Of a stretch of DNA of 27,877 nucleotides, positions 1 through 5,725 are shown in pieces. The position numbers and the translations under genes were made by a program. Below the pieces are notes generated by a model. It made no database searches and was not told the DNA's origin. It saw nothing but the letters and a program-made list of their open reading frames with translations. This DNA comes from Cyanobacteria bacterium UBA6446 (GTDB taxonomy: Bacteria > Cyanobacteriota > Vampirovibrionia > Gastranaerophilales > Gastranaerophilaceae), in the NCBI GenBank assembly GCA_002438405.1, contig DJOE01000018.1:1-27877 (forward strand). The letters are read 5' to 3'. Numbering within the stretch: position 1 is the first letter of the stretch; each line of letters starts with the position of its first letter.

Positions 1-114
1 TTTTTATCAAATATACGGTTAATTTTATTTTTTAATTCGGTTAAAACCTTTACTACAAGGCTATTACGGGTTACCCCCCCCCCCTAAAATCGCTCTATGA
101 CTGCATTTCAGCAT
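1..114 (-). pseudogene. 5' end of a pilin-type ORF running off the left edge, frame broken at a poly-G tract
   Basis: Only the first codons and upstream region lie in the window. An ATG at 114-112 is preceded, with a 7-nt spacer, by AAAGGA. The peptide begins MLKCSHRAILGGGG and then hits TAA at 66-64, just after an 11-bp G tract (C on the plus strand, 74-84). The region aligns with the start of the large pilin gene at 20233 (same SD, same spacing, same HRA..LGGG start, same NRIFDK further on). If the tract were 10 G, the frame would stay open to position 1 and continue as VTRNSLVVKVL, matching the paralogue's reading frame; the two differ there by 9 nt, a multiple of three. I therefore read this as a phase-OFF or assembly-miscounted copy of a pilin gene, not a dead fragment. 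The body of the gene is not visible. Confidence 0.55.
74..84. repeat. Poly-C/poly-G homopolymer, 11 bp
   Basis: Eleven consecutive C on the plus strand, read as G on the minus strand about ten codons after a start codon with a good ribosome binding site. Homopolymers this long are very unusual in AT-rich DNA outside contingency loci. A second 11-bp tract occurs in the equivalent position of the paralogue at 20191-20201. Confidence 0.9.
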
Positions 115-283
115 TATTTAGTCCTTTCTCTTTACTATACTTAACTCGTGTGTGACTTTTGCATTCTACGTTTGAGATTAGGTTGTTACCATCTCTAACT
201 CTTCCTAATTAAGGAAAGAATTTTTATTTACTTTTCAATTATATCATTTTTTTCGGAACTTTTCAATATTGGTTTAAATTTAA

Positions 284-323
284 CCCTCACCCCGACCTCT
301 TCCTTATTCTAAGGGCGAGGGAG
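284..323. repeat. CCCTCACC/GCGAGGGAG palindromic element, copy 1
   Basis: One of nine copies in the window of a short imperfect palindrome. The full form runs CCCTCACCC, a 2-4 nt spacer, CCCTCTCCCTT, a variable loop, then AAGGGCGAGGGAG. This copy is intergenic, upstream of the left-edge pilin, and equivalent in position to the copy at 20459-20498. Confidence 0.8.
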
Positions 324-334
324 TGAAACAAATA

Positions 335-1357
335 TTAAAATACTCGATACTTTGTACCGCCATACAAAAAATCTTTTACACCAACAAAAGTTTGAGCAAG
401 CACAAAATCCACAGATTCCTGTGTATCATACGCAATATGCGGAGTAATAATTACGTTCGGTTGTTTATTCAACTCCTGAACAACATTTGATTCTTCAAGA
501 CACATCAATGCTTTTTTCTCATTAACTTTTGACTCCTCCAAGCAAGAAGAATCCAAGCAAGCAACCACATCTAAACCAACACCCTTAATATGTCCGGATT
601 TTACAAACTTCAACAAATCTTGAAGATTTACCAACTCGCCCCTAGATGTATTCACAAAATAAACACCGTTTTTCATCATTCTAAATTGTTTTGCAGAAAT
701 AAAATGATGATTTTCTTTACAATAAGGGACATGCAATGTTATAACATCTGAAAATTTCAACAACTCTTCAAAATCCACATATCTAACCTTATATTTTTTC
801 ACAAGTTCTTTTTTCGGAGATGGGTCATAAGCCAAAATTTTCATTCCTAAACTTGCAGCAATTTCACACACAGCACACCCGATAGAACCTGTTCCAACAA
901 CCCCCAAAATCAACGAATCCGGGTCTTGCCCCGTAAAGTTCGACAAAACACAAACCCCACGTCTTACAGATTCAATCGCAGGAAGCAAATGTCTTACAAG
1001 CATTAAAATTATTGTAAACGTAAACTGTGCAACTGATTTACAAGCATAACCCTCAACATTTATTAGTGCGATATTCTTATCAATGCAAGGTTTTGCATCA
1101 ATATGATTAACCCCAGTAGAACGAGTGGAAATAATCCTCAAATTTTTGAACTTCTCTAAAACTTTTTCTGTAACATGAGAAGTTGTAAAAACGCTAACAA
1201 TCATTGTTTGAGACAAATCATCTTCCGATAAAGATTCAACTGTTTTTTCATTCAATGGGTGATTAAAAAATTTCAAATCAAAATAATCACATTTATGATT
1301 TTCAAAAAATTGCTTTTCAGACTCTCGGTAATCAAAAAATAACATTTTACATGTCAT
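335..1357 (-). CDS. D-2-hydroxyacid dehydrogenase (D-lactate dehydrogenase type)
   Basis: NAD-dependent oxidoreductase that interconverts a 2-keto acid and its D-2-hydroxy acid; in a fermenting anaerobe the likely job is pyruvate to D-lactate, regenerating NAD+. The 340 residues match the family's usual 310-345. Visible features: the substrate-side loop STRSTGVNHID near residue 80, the Rossmann motif GVVGTGSIG near 153, the catalytic Arg in NTSRGELV near 240, and the catalytic His in ITPHIAYDTQ near 307. The start is firm: GGAG lies 8 nt upstream of ATG. The acidic stretch between the GLDV motif and the His segment is Cys-rich and somewhat unusual. It stands alone, so the substrate is not fixed by context; a VanH-like or other D-hydroxyacid role cannot be excluded. 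Confidence 0.85.
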   Translation of the reverse strand: MTCKMLFFDYRESEKQFFENHKCDYFDLKFFNHPLNEKTVESLSEDDLSQTMIVSVFTTSHVTEKVLEKFKNLRIISTRSTGVNHIDAKPCIDKNIALINVEGYACKSVAQFTFTIILMLVRHLLPAIESVRRGVCVLSNFTGQDPDSLILGVVGTGSIGCAVCEIAASLGMKILAYDPSPKKELVKKYKVRYVDFEELLKFSDVITLHVPYCKENHHFISAKQFRMMKNGVYFVNTSRGELVNLQDLLKFVKSGHIKGVGLDVVACLDSSCLEESKVNEKKALMCLEESNVVQELNKQPNVIITPHIAYDTQESVDFVLAQTFVGVKDFLYGGTKYRVF

Positions 1358-1384
1358 ATTATTTTCTCCTTTTTATAAATTATT

Positions 1385-1413
1385 TTTTATAAAAAAGAAA
1401 AATCTATTGAACA
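1385..1413 (-). promoter_or_regulatory. Possible promoter of the D-hydroxyacid dehydrogenase gene
   Basis: On the minus strand, TTGTTC and TATAAA are separated by 17 bp and lie just upstream of the SD and ATG at 1357. The -10 is one base from consensus; the -35 is weak. Confidence 0.35.
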
Positions 1414-1580
1414 AAAGTCTAAGTTTTTCTTGGAAAAAATTAACACCAAAGGCAATGTTACTTTACTCCAAAACATTTATATTAGAAATGTAAACACGGA
1501 CATCTAACTTTTGTACTCATAGTGCTGAATTTCTTTCGCGATTATAGCGGACATGCAAACAAAGCAGCAGAGTGCAGAAC

Positions 1581-1620
1581 GGTTGTATATCAGATTTGCA
1601 TGACCTGATAAAGCGCAACC
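1581..1620. other. Inverted repeat in the 1358-1660 gap
   Basis: GGTTG..ATCAG pairs with CTGAT..CAACC across an 11-nt loop. It lies between the dehydrogenase and the pilin-like gene, just beyond that gene's terminator hairpin. I see no ORF in this 300-bp gap; the hairpin could be part of a small RNA or a remnant repeat. Confidence 0.35.
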
Positions 1621-1630
1621 GATAACTAAA

Positions 1631-1655
1631 GAGGGCAGATATAATATCTGTCCTC
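1631..1655 (-). terminator. Hairpin terminator after the pilin-like gene at 1661
   Basis: An 11-bp stem with one mismatch (GAGGACAGATA / TATCTGCCCTC on the minus strand) and a 3-nt loop directly follows the stop codon. A short T-rich stretch follows. Likely intrinsic terminator. Confidence 0.55.
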
Positions 1656-1660
1656 CAAAT

Positions 1661-2629
1661 TTATTTCAACTTCCAAACATCGTCTGGTATTGTCCAACCA
1701 TTGTTTTTTGTTCTCAACAAACAGAATAAGCCTGAAGTTTCTCCTTTAGCTTTTTCGCTACAATTATTATCTATTTCCTCAACTGTCTTGTGAAAACCCG
1801 CAGGTAAAATTCCATTCTCAGAAGTATATGTCAAAACATAAATATCTTTACCAATGACATTAGGACCGCTATCACCATTTGTATCAATATAAATAGTTAA
1901 CCCTGGGTTTGAAGTATTAATTCCAAATCTATTCCATAAGCTATATGCACCCCAAACGTCCATGCAAATATTTGTCCCGTTATTCAACTTAACTGTTACA
2001 ATATCTAAACCTATACCAATATTTTGCCTATCATCGTGTACAATACCACCATCAAGAGTTCTATTTTTACCTTTATTTTGCCAACAACCTGCTTCATCAT
2101 AACAAACGTGAGAATATTTCATATACGGAGCAAAATATGTTTCAAACCACTCTTTTTGCGAATTTGCGTCCTCATCTTTAAGTAACATACTCATATCAAC
2201 ATCATTACTCTCATTGGATTTAATAACCTGTTGAATGATAGAATAATCTTCTTTTAATTTTGCCTCTATTACACGTTTTTGATTTTTAGAAATCAAAGTT
2301 GGAATAGTCATAGCAGCAACAATTCCGATTATGCCAAGAGTGATTAATACTTCCGCCAAAGTAAAAGCACTCCTCACCCTAGCTCTCTCCCATAAATGGG
2401 CGAGGGAATAATTATTGAAGTTGATAGATTGATAAGTGGATAAGTCTATAAGTAATTTCATTTTATCTTTCATTTCACTATTTGCATTATTATTAATTGT
2501 CATTTCTTTACTCCCTCGCCCTTTGTCAAGGAAGAGGGGTTCACCGGTGTTCAAAATTACGGCATCACTCTGTATAGACTGTTTCATACTTTGCTCAACT
2601 TTTTTCCTCACAATTGTATGTGTTAACAT
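1661..2629 (-). CDS. Prepilin-like protein with an 88-residue repeat-derived leader
   Basis: Type IV pilin/pseudopilin-like protein expected to be processed by prepilin peptidase and inserted in the inner membrane. The class III signal is A|FTLAEVLITLG, with Phe at residue 89 and Glu at mature position 5, followed by a hydrophobic helix. The 234-residue mature part has a D-x-NG..GPN..GKD motif (IDTNGDSGPNVIGKD) shared with the other pilins here, and several Cys. The ATG at 2629 has AAAGG a few nt upstream. From it the frame reads through repeat DNA: a piece shared with the other pilin leaders (MKQSIQSDAVILNTG), then two copies of the CCCTCACC palindrome. A GTG at 2377, inside the second copy and 9 nt after GGAG, would give a normal short leader (MRSA|FTLAEV), so the true start is uncertain. 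A divergent XRE gene lies next to it. Confidence 0.7.
   Translation of the reverse strand: MLTHTIVRKKVEQSMKQSIQSDAVILNTGEPLFLDKGRGSKEMTINNNANSEMKDKMKLLIDLSTYQSINFNNYSLAHLWERARVRSAFTLAEVLITLGIIGIVAAMTIPTLISKNQKRVIEAKLKEDYSIIQQVIKSNESNDVDMSMLLKDEDANSQKEWFETYFAPYMKYSHVCYDEAGCWQNKGKNRTLDGGIVHDDRQNIGIGLDIVTVKLNNGTNICMDVWGAYSLWNRFGINTSNPGLTIYIDTNGDSGPNVIGKDIYVLTYTSENGILPAGFHKTVEEIDNNCSEKAKGETSGLFCLLRTKNNGWTIPDDVWKLK
2372..2407. repeat. CCCTCACC palindromic element, copy 2 (inside pilin leader)
   Basis: Translated in frame as LAHLWERARVRS just before the prepilin cleavage site. On the minus strand it supplies GGAG followed 9 nt later by a GTG (2377) in frame with the pilin. Confidence 0.75.
2511..2542. 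repeat. CCCTCACC palindromic element, copy 3 (inside pilin leader)
   Basis: Diverged copy in the distal part of the same leader, translated as EPLFLDKGRGSK. It follows the segment reading SDAVILNTG, the same order found in the pilin at 4556. Confidence 0.7.
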
Positions 2630-2679
2630 TTTAGACCTTTCTTTTATTAGCTTACTTTCATATAAAATATTACTTTATT

Positions 2680-2713
2680 CATAATATAATAGTTTATAAA
2701 CCATTATATTATG
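2680..2713. promoter_or_regulatory. 34-bp near-perfect palindrome between a pilin and an XRE gene, probable operator
   Basis: The two 17-bp arms differ from perfect symmetry at a single pair. It sits in the 130-bp divergent region, between the pilin start (2629) and the XRE start (2760). It lies downstream of a possible minus-strand promoter (TTGACT, 17 bp, TATGTT). Size and position fit a dimeric XRE repressor site. The adjoining TACTTTATT (2671-2679) also occurs upstream of the other pilin at 4556. Confidence 0.6.
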
Positions 2714-2724
2714 AACATAAACTA

Positions 2725-2753
2725 TTGTATTAGATTAGTCAACTTTTTAAAAT
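2725..2753 (+). promoter_or_regulatory. Promoter of the XRE gene, giving a probably leaderless mRNA
   Basis: TTGTAT and TAAAAT are 17 bp apart. The -10 ends 6 nt before the ATG at 2760, so transcription should begin at about the start codon; no Shine-Dalgarno is visible. Confidence 0.5.
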
Positions 2754-2759
2754 TGTAAA

Positions 2760-2987
2760 ATGACTAATGAAGAATATTTACAACGGTTAGGTATAAAACT
2801 CAAAATTTTACGAAATATAAAAAAGCTTTCGCAAGATGATATTGCAAATAAATTAAATATTGACAAAAGTTATTACAGCAAGGTTGAAAGAGGATTGACA
2901 AATCCAACAATAGTTTATTTAAGAAATTTGGCTCAAATACTTGAAGTTGAGTTAAATGAATTGGTTGATGAACACATTAACATTTAG
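2760..2987 (+). CDS. Small XRE-family transcriptional regulator
   Basis: A 75-residue protein that is almost entirely one Cro/C1-type helix-turn-helix domain (about residues 10-65), with the recognition-helix region LSQDDIANKLNIDKSYYSK followed by VERGLTNPTI. Such single-domain proteins bind DNA as dimers and often act as repressors. It is divergent from the pilin-like gene at 1661, with a 34-bp palindrome between them, so it probably regulates the pilin, itself or both. It lacks a visible SD and is probably translated from a leaderless message. A phage- or toxin-associated origin is possible, but no such genes are nearby. Confidence 0.8.
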   Translation: MTNEEYLQRLGIKLKILRNIKKLSQDDIANKLNIDKSYYSKVERGLTNPTIVYLRNLAQILEVELNELVDEHINI

Positions 2988-3014
2988 AATTTTATCCTCC
3001 AACAAGGCATGCCC

Positions 3015-3114
3015 AGTTGGGGAATATTTAAAATTTTTTACAAATCTTAATAAGAGCAAAAACCATGCAAATGCATGTCATAACATGGTTTTCCATGGTT
3101 TAAAATTCCCCAGC
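3015..3114. other. Long imperfect inverted repeat, possible structured RNA or palindromic element
   Basis: AGTTGGGGAA at 3015 pairs with TTCCCCAGCT ending at 3114 (one wobble), and the stem extends through TTTAAA on both sides. Inside is a second stem, AAAACCATG / CATGGTTTT. A third hairpin, TGACATGG / CCATGTCA, follows at about 3123-3148. The 360-bp gap it occupies has no convincing ORF. It may be an RNA, a transcription-blocking structure or a mobile palindrome; I do not recognise the family. Confidence 0.5.
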
Positions 3115-3350
3115 TCATGATATGACATGGTTTCAGCCATGTCAAAATCTTGAAAAGTACAATATGAGAGAGTTTTAGCTATACGTTACAAAACTTCATA
3201 ACAACATGTTCTGACCTTGAAAAAAAGCTCTGATTTTTTATAATAAAAGTATGAAGTCGCAAGACATTGATATGACGGCTTTAGGGGAGATACTCGATAT
3301 ATTTATTTAGGATATCGAATTAGTAATCAGATAAGTGGAGATTTTATAAA

Positions 3351-3572
3351 TTGTTTAGAAGTAGGGATATGGGAAGAGCAGTTGCAGTCAGAAGATGGAC
3401 GACAACAGCCCTAGAATGTTATAAAAGAGGTTGCAATTGCGAAGGTTGTTTTTACAGAGATTTCTTTAGCGGTTCTTCTCAAAAATGTCAAATGAAAGCA
3501 TCTGTATTAGAATTGGTTAGAGTTATTGGAACTCCAGACGTTGAATTACCACAATTTTTGGCAGACGAATAA
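3351..3572 (+). CDS. Small Cys-rich protein of unknown function
   Basis: A 73-residue protein if started at the TTG at 3351 (GGAG 10 nt upstream), or 67 if started at the ATG at 3369, which has no well-placed SD. The central stretch ECYKRGCNCEGCFY carries four closely spaced Cys, and one more (KCQMK) follows; this could bind a metal or an Fe-S cluster. Basic residues dominate the N-terminus and the C-terminus is acidic. There are no membrane segments. A hairpin (CGATAT / ATATCG, 3295-3317) lies in its upstream region, and hpf follows from its own promoter. I do not recognise the family; a small DNA- or RNA-binding zinc protein is one possibility. Confidence 0.6.
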   Translation: MFRSRDMGRAVAVRRWTTTALECYKRGCNCEGCFYRDFFSGSSQKCQMKASVLELVRVIGTPDVELPQFLADE

Positions 3573-3583
3573 TCAATTCACCC

Positions 3584-3612
3584 TTTAAAAATTATTAAAA
3601 TTGTGTTATACT
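3584..3612 (+). promoter_or_regulatory. Promoter of hpf
   Basis: TTTAAA and TATACT are 17 bp apart, and a TG one base upstream makes this an extended -10. It lies about 30 nt before the hpf start. Confidence 0.5.
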
Positions 3613-3644
3613 GACAAAGCAGTATAGAAAATTGGAGGTTTTAG

Positions 3645-4022
3645 ATGCACATACACGTAAACGGAAGAAACATTGAAATTACAGAAGCAATTAAAGCTTA
3701 CGTTAAAGAAAAAATTGGTAAAGTGGCTACTCGTTACGACCAAATTCAAGGTATTGACGTTGTTTTATCTGTAATTAAAAATCCTGCTGCTGAAGGCAAA
3801 CATATCGCAGAAGTTACATGTAAAACAAACACAGGCAGTATCCGTTGTGAAGAAGCAGCTGAATCAATGTACGCAAGCATTGACTTATTAGCTGACAAAT
3901 TAGCTAGACAAATCACTAAGCTAAAAGATAAAAATATTTCTTCTGACAAAGCTTCAATCCGTGATGTTAAAGAAGAAAAAGAAACTGAAGAAGTTGTTGA
4001 TATTAAAGCTATGGAAGACTAG
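3645..4022 (+). CDS. hpf: Ribosome hibernation promoting factor, short form
   Basis: Binds the 30S subunit near the decoding centre and silences ribosomes in stationary phase or stress. The first ~95 residues form the conserved fold: N-terminal MHIHVNGRNIEITEAIKAYV, then the AEVTCKTNTGSIRCEEAAES strand region and the helix SIDLLADKLARQITKLKDK. The protein is 125 residues with an acidic tail (KEEKETEEVVDIKAMED). It lacks the C-terminal dimerisation domain of long HPF, which cyanobacteria usually carry, so it would favour the short-HPF/YfiA mode of action. GGAGG lies 7 nt before ATG. It has its own promoter and a strong terminator. Confidence 0.93.
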   Translation: MHIHVNGRNIEITEAIKAYVKEKIGKVATRYDQIQGIDVVLSVIKNPAAEGKHIAEVTCKTNTGSIRCEEAAESMYASIDLLADKLARQITKLKDKNISSDKASIRDVKEEKETEEVVDIKAMED

Positions 4023-4048
4023 TTTTAACAACTATTTTAAATCTAAAG

Positions 4049-4081
4049 AACACCTGTTGAAAAATTCAGCAGGTGTTTTTG
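4049..4081 (+). terminator. Intrinsic terminator after hpf
   Basis: A 12-bp stem (AACACCTGTTGA / TCAGCAGGTGTT, one wobble) with a 5-nt loop, followed by a run of T. Confidence 0.85.
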
Positions 4082-4095
4082 TATGCATTATTTGA

Positions 4096-4416
4096 TTACA
4101 AATCGTATTTTAAAGAACAATAAAGATTATAAACCATTTTTAAAAACTTTTTATTGGATTTCATTGCACTAACAACTTGTTCTTCCATTTCTTGTTCACT
4201 AACAGATTCAAAATAATAAAATTCGTATGGTTGAACATCAAGAATTTTGCCCAATTTTTGTAAAGTATCAGGAGATGGTGAAAATTTTCCTGTTTCCATA
4301 TAACTCAAACTTTGCGGTTCAATCCCAACAAGTTCTGCCAATTGTTCTTGTGTATATTTTTTATTTTTTCTGATAGTTTTTATTCGTTTTCCGATAAGTA
4401 TTTTTATATCTTCCAT
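4096..4416 (-). CDS. XRE-family transcriptional regulator
   Basis: A 106-residue protein with a Cro/C1-type helix-turn-helix at residues 5-62 (RKNKKYTQEQLAELVGIEPQ, then SYMETGKFSPSPDTLQKLG) and a short C-terminal extension predicted helical (EQEMEEQVVSAMKSNKKFLKMV), perhaps for dimerisation. AAGGG lies 7 nt before ATG. It is divergent from the pilin-like gene at 4556, the same arrangement as the XRE-pilin pair at 1661-2987, although the two regulators are only distantly similar. Regulation of the adjacent pilin is an inference from position and from the inverted repeat in the shared region. Confidence 0.8.
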   Translation of the reverse strand: MEDIKILIGKRIKTIRKNKKYTQEQLAELVGIEPQSLSYMETGKFSPSPDTLQKLGKILDVQPYEFYYFESVSEQEMEEQVVSAMKSNKKFLKMVYNLYCSLKYDL

Positions 4417-4490
4417 AATTTAACCCTTTGTTCTTAGTAAATTATGAATAATTTTCAGAATTTTAAACATAAACAAAATATTTAATAATA

Positions 4491-4519
4491 TTGATTAATT
4501 AAAATAAATACTTTATACT
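4491..4519 (+). promoter_or_regulatory. Promoter of the pilin-like gene at 4556
   Basis: TTGATT and TATACT are 17 bp apart, well matched to a sigma-70-type promoter. The start site would fall near 4526, leaving a 30-nt leader that contains GGAG 8 nt before the ATG at 4556. Confidence 0.6.
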
Positions 4520-4537
4520 TAATAAAGTAATACTTTA
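4509..4537. promoter_or_regulatory. Inverted repeat overlapping the pilin promoter, probable operator
   Basis: TACTTTAT and ATAAAGTA form an 8-bp inverted repeat over the -10, and a third half-site, TACTTTA, follows. The 9-mer AATAAAGTA is also found upstream of the pilin at 1661, on that gene's coding strand. Its placement over the -10 suggests repression, plausibly by the divergent XRE protein. Confidence 0.5.
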
Positions 4538-4555
4538 AATTTTGGAGATTAATAA

Positions 4556-5653
4556 ATGTTTTTAATTAAAAAAAGTGAAAATAACGTCATTCTGAGCAGC
4601 ATGAGCAGAGAATGCAAGGCATCATTTAATGCGAGTGCATCAAGCGAAGAATCTCATAACTTTCTTTGTTCCACCCTTGCGGGGGAACCGAAATCTATGA
4701 TTTCGATTGGGGGTAAAATATCCCAGTGTTGTAGATTGTTACGTCACTTCGTAATGAAAACTTCACACCTGAAAATAAATGTTCCTCACAATGACATGAA
4801 TTTTTTACATGTCATTACGAGGAAAGATAATGAACAAATGGGATATGGATTGAAACAGAGTGACGTCGTAATCTCAAACACTGGAACAACCCTCACCCAA
4901 ACCCTCTCCCTTTCAAAAGGGCGAGGGAGTAAAATTAAGGAGATTCTGAATCAAGTTCAGAATGACTATTATAAAATAGCCGCCTTTACTCTTGCTGAAG
5001 TTTTAATCACCCTTGGTATAATAGGAATTGTGGCAGCTATGACAATTCCAACTCTTATGCAAAAGTATTACGAAAAACAAACAGTCAGTCGCCTGAAAGA
5101 AACATATTCAATCCTTACGCAAGCTCTTAAACTTTGTGGAGAAGAAAACGGTTACCCAGAAGAATGGGGCATAACAGGAAGAAATGATGAAAGTACAGCT
5201 ATTGTTGCAGAAAAAATCATTCCATACTTAAAAACTAACATTGATTGTGGTATGAAGATGGAAAAAAGTGACAAATGTTTTCCTGAAACTATGCAAAGCT
5301 TAAACGGAATTAAAAAAACAAATACAAAGGAGGACTCAAAATATTATGTATCACTATTAAATGGAACATCTCTTGCTATCGAAAGTGCTGAAATTGAAGC
5401 TGATATGTATTTGTACTTTTTAATTGATACAAATGGAGCTGCTCCTCCTAATACATGGGGAAAGGATATTTTTGAATTTACATATAGACCTATTTTAGGA
5501 CTTGTTCCATCTGGACACCCTGACAATTCAAGCAACACTTATAAAACAACTTGTAGAGATACTGGAGATTATGGCTGGGGTTGTGCTTATTACGTAATAA
5601 ATTTTGGCAATATGGAGTATTTACACAGAAAACCGGAAGCTGATTCTGAATAG
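4556..5653 (+). CDS. Prepilin-like protein with a 143-residue repeat-derived leader
   Basis: Pilin/pseudopilin-like protein. The cleavage motif A|FTLAEVLITLG is at residue 144, followed by the hydrophobic helix and a 222-residue mature part containing IDTNGAAPPNTWGKD, the D-x-NG...PN..GKD motif common to the pilins here, and several Cys. A good promoter and GGAG (8 nt before ATG) point to 4556 as the start. After MFLIKKSENN, the frame runs through several stacked repeats: VILSSMSREC..EESHN, a short REP-like hairpin, the LLRHFV..VPHNDMNFLHV block, and the CCCTCACC palindrome (LTQTLSLSKGRGSK). None of these introduces a stop. No ATG, GTG or TTG lies close upstream of the cleavage motif; the nearest are TTG (about 4849) and ATG (about 4838). 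So at least part of the leader is translated if the gene is expressed. Confidence 0.7.
   Translation: MFLIKKSENNVILSSMSRECKASFNASASSEESHNFLCSTLAGEPKSMISIGGKISQCCRLLRHFVMKTSHLKINVPHNDMNFLHVITRKDNEQMGYGLKQSDVVISNTGTTLTQTLSLSKGRGSKIKEILNQVQNDYYKIAAFTLAEVLITLGIIGIVAAMTIPTLMQKYYEKQTVSRLKETYSILTQALKLCGEENGYPEEWGITGRNDESTAIVAEKIIPYLKTNIDCGMKMEKSDKCFPETMQSLNGIKKTNTKEDSKYYVSLLNGTSLAIESAEIEADMYLYFLIDTNGAAPPNTWGKDIFEFTYRPILGLVPSGHPDNSSNTYKTTCRDTGDYGWGCAYYVINFGNMEYLHRKPEADSE
4585..4663. repeat. GTCATTCTGAGC..GAAGAATCTCAT repeat, copy 1
   Basis: Begins GTCATTCTGAGC and ends GCGAAGAATCTCAT. Related to copies at 18601 and 26619. It is interrupted here by extra sequence and translated in frame as VILSSMSREC...SSEESHN. 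The translated hallmark VILSE-EES is seen in dispersed repeats of many bacteria. Confidence 0.7.
4711..4888 (+). repeat. LLRHFV/VPHNDM repeat block, copy 1
   Basis: About 175 bp shared with 19930-20090 (opposite strand). It contains a 15-bp inverted repeat, CCTCACAATGACATG at 4784 facing CATGTCATTACGAGG ending at 4822, with two mismatched pairs. It lies wholly inside the pilin leader, and its translation aligns residue for residue with the other copy. Confidence 0.8.
4889..4929. repeat. CCCTCACC palindromic element, copy 4 (inside pilin leader)
   Basis: Nearly full-length copy, translated as TLTQTLSLSKGRGS. It directly follows the NTGT end of the preceding repeat, the same junction seen in the pilin leader at 19906-19930. 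Confidence 0.8.
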
Positions 5654-5663
5654 ATATAAAGCA

Positions 5664-5697
5664 TTTAAAAAGGCGATTCATTGAACCGCCTTTAAAT
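5664..5697. terminator. Bidirectional terminator between convergent genes
   Basis: TTTAAA..GGCG pairs with CGCCTTTAAA around a partly paired core, with A/T runs on both sides. Serves the pilin at 4556 (plus) and the HEAT-repeat gene (minus). Confidence 0.7.
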
Positions 5698-5725
5698 TTA
5701 TATAAATTAAATAACCATTAGCTGA

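Noticed and set aside
2436..2684. 82-codon plus-strand ORF opposite the pilin leader
   Set aside because: It lies entirely over the minus-strand pilin start and operator, has no SD, and its content is repeat and AT-rich sequence.
4556..4985. The long pilin leader as proof that the gene is a pseudogene
   Set aside because: The frame is intact from a good SD and ATG to the stop, and the same layout occurs in at least two other pilins; a dead gene would be expected to carry stops in 400 bp of AT-rich repeats.
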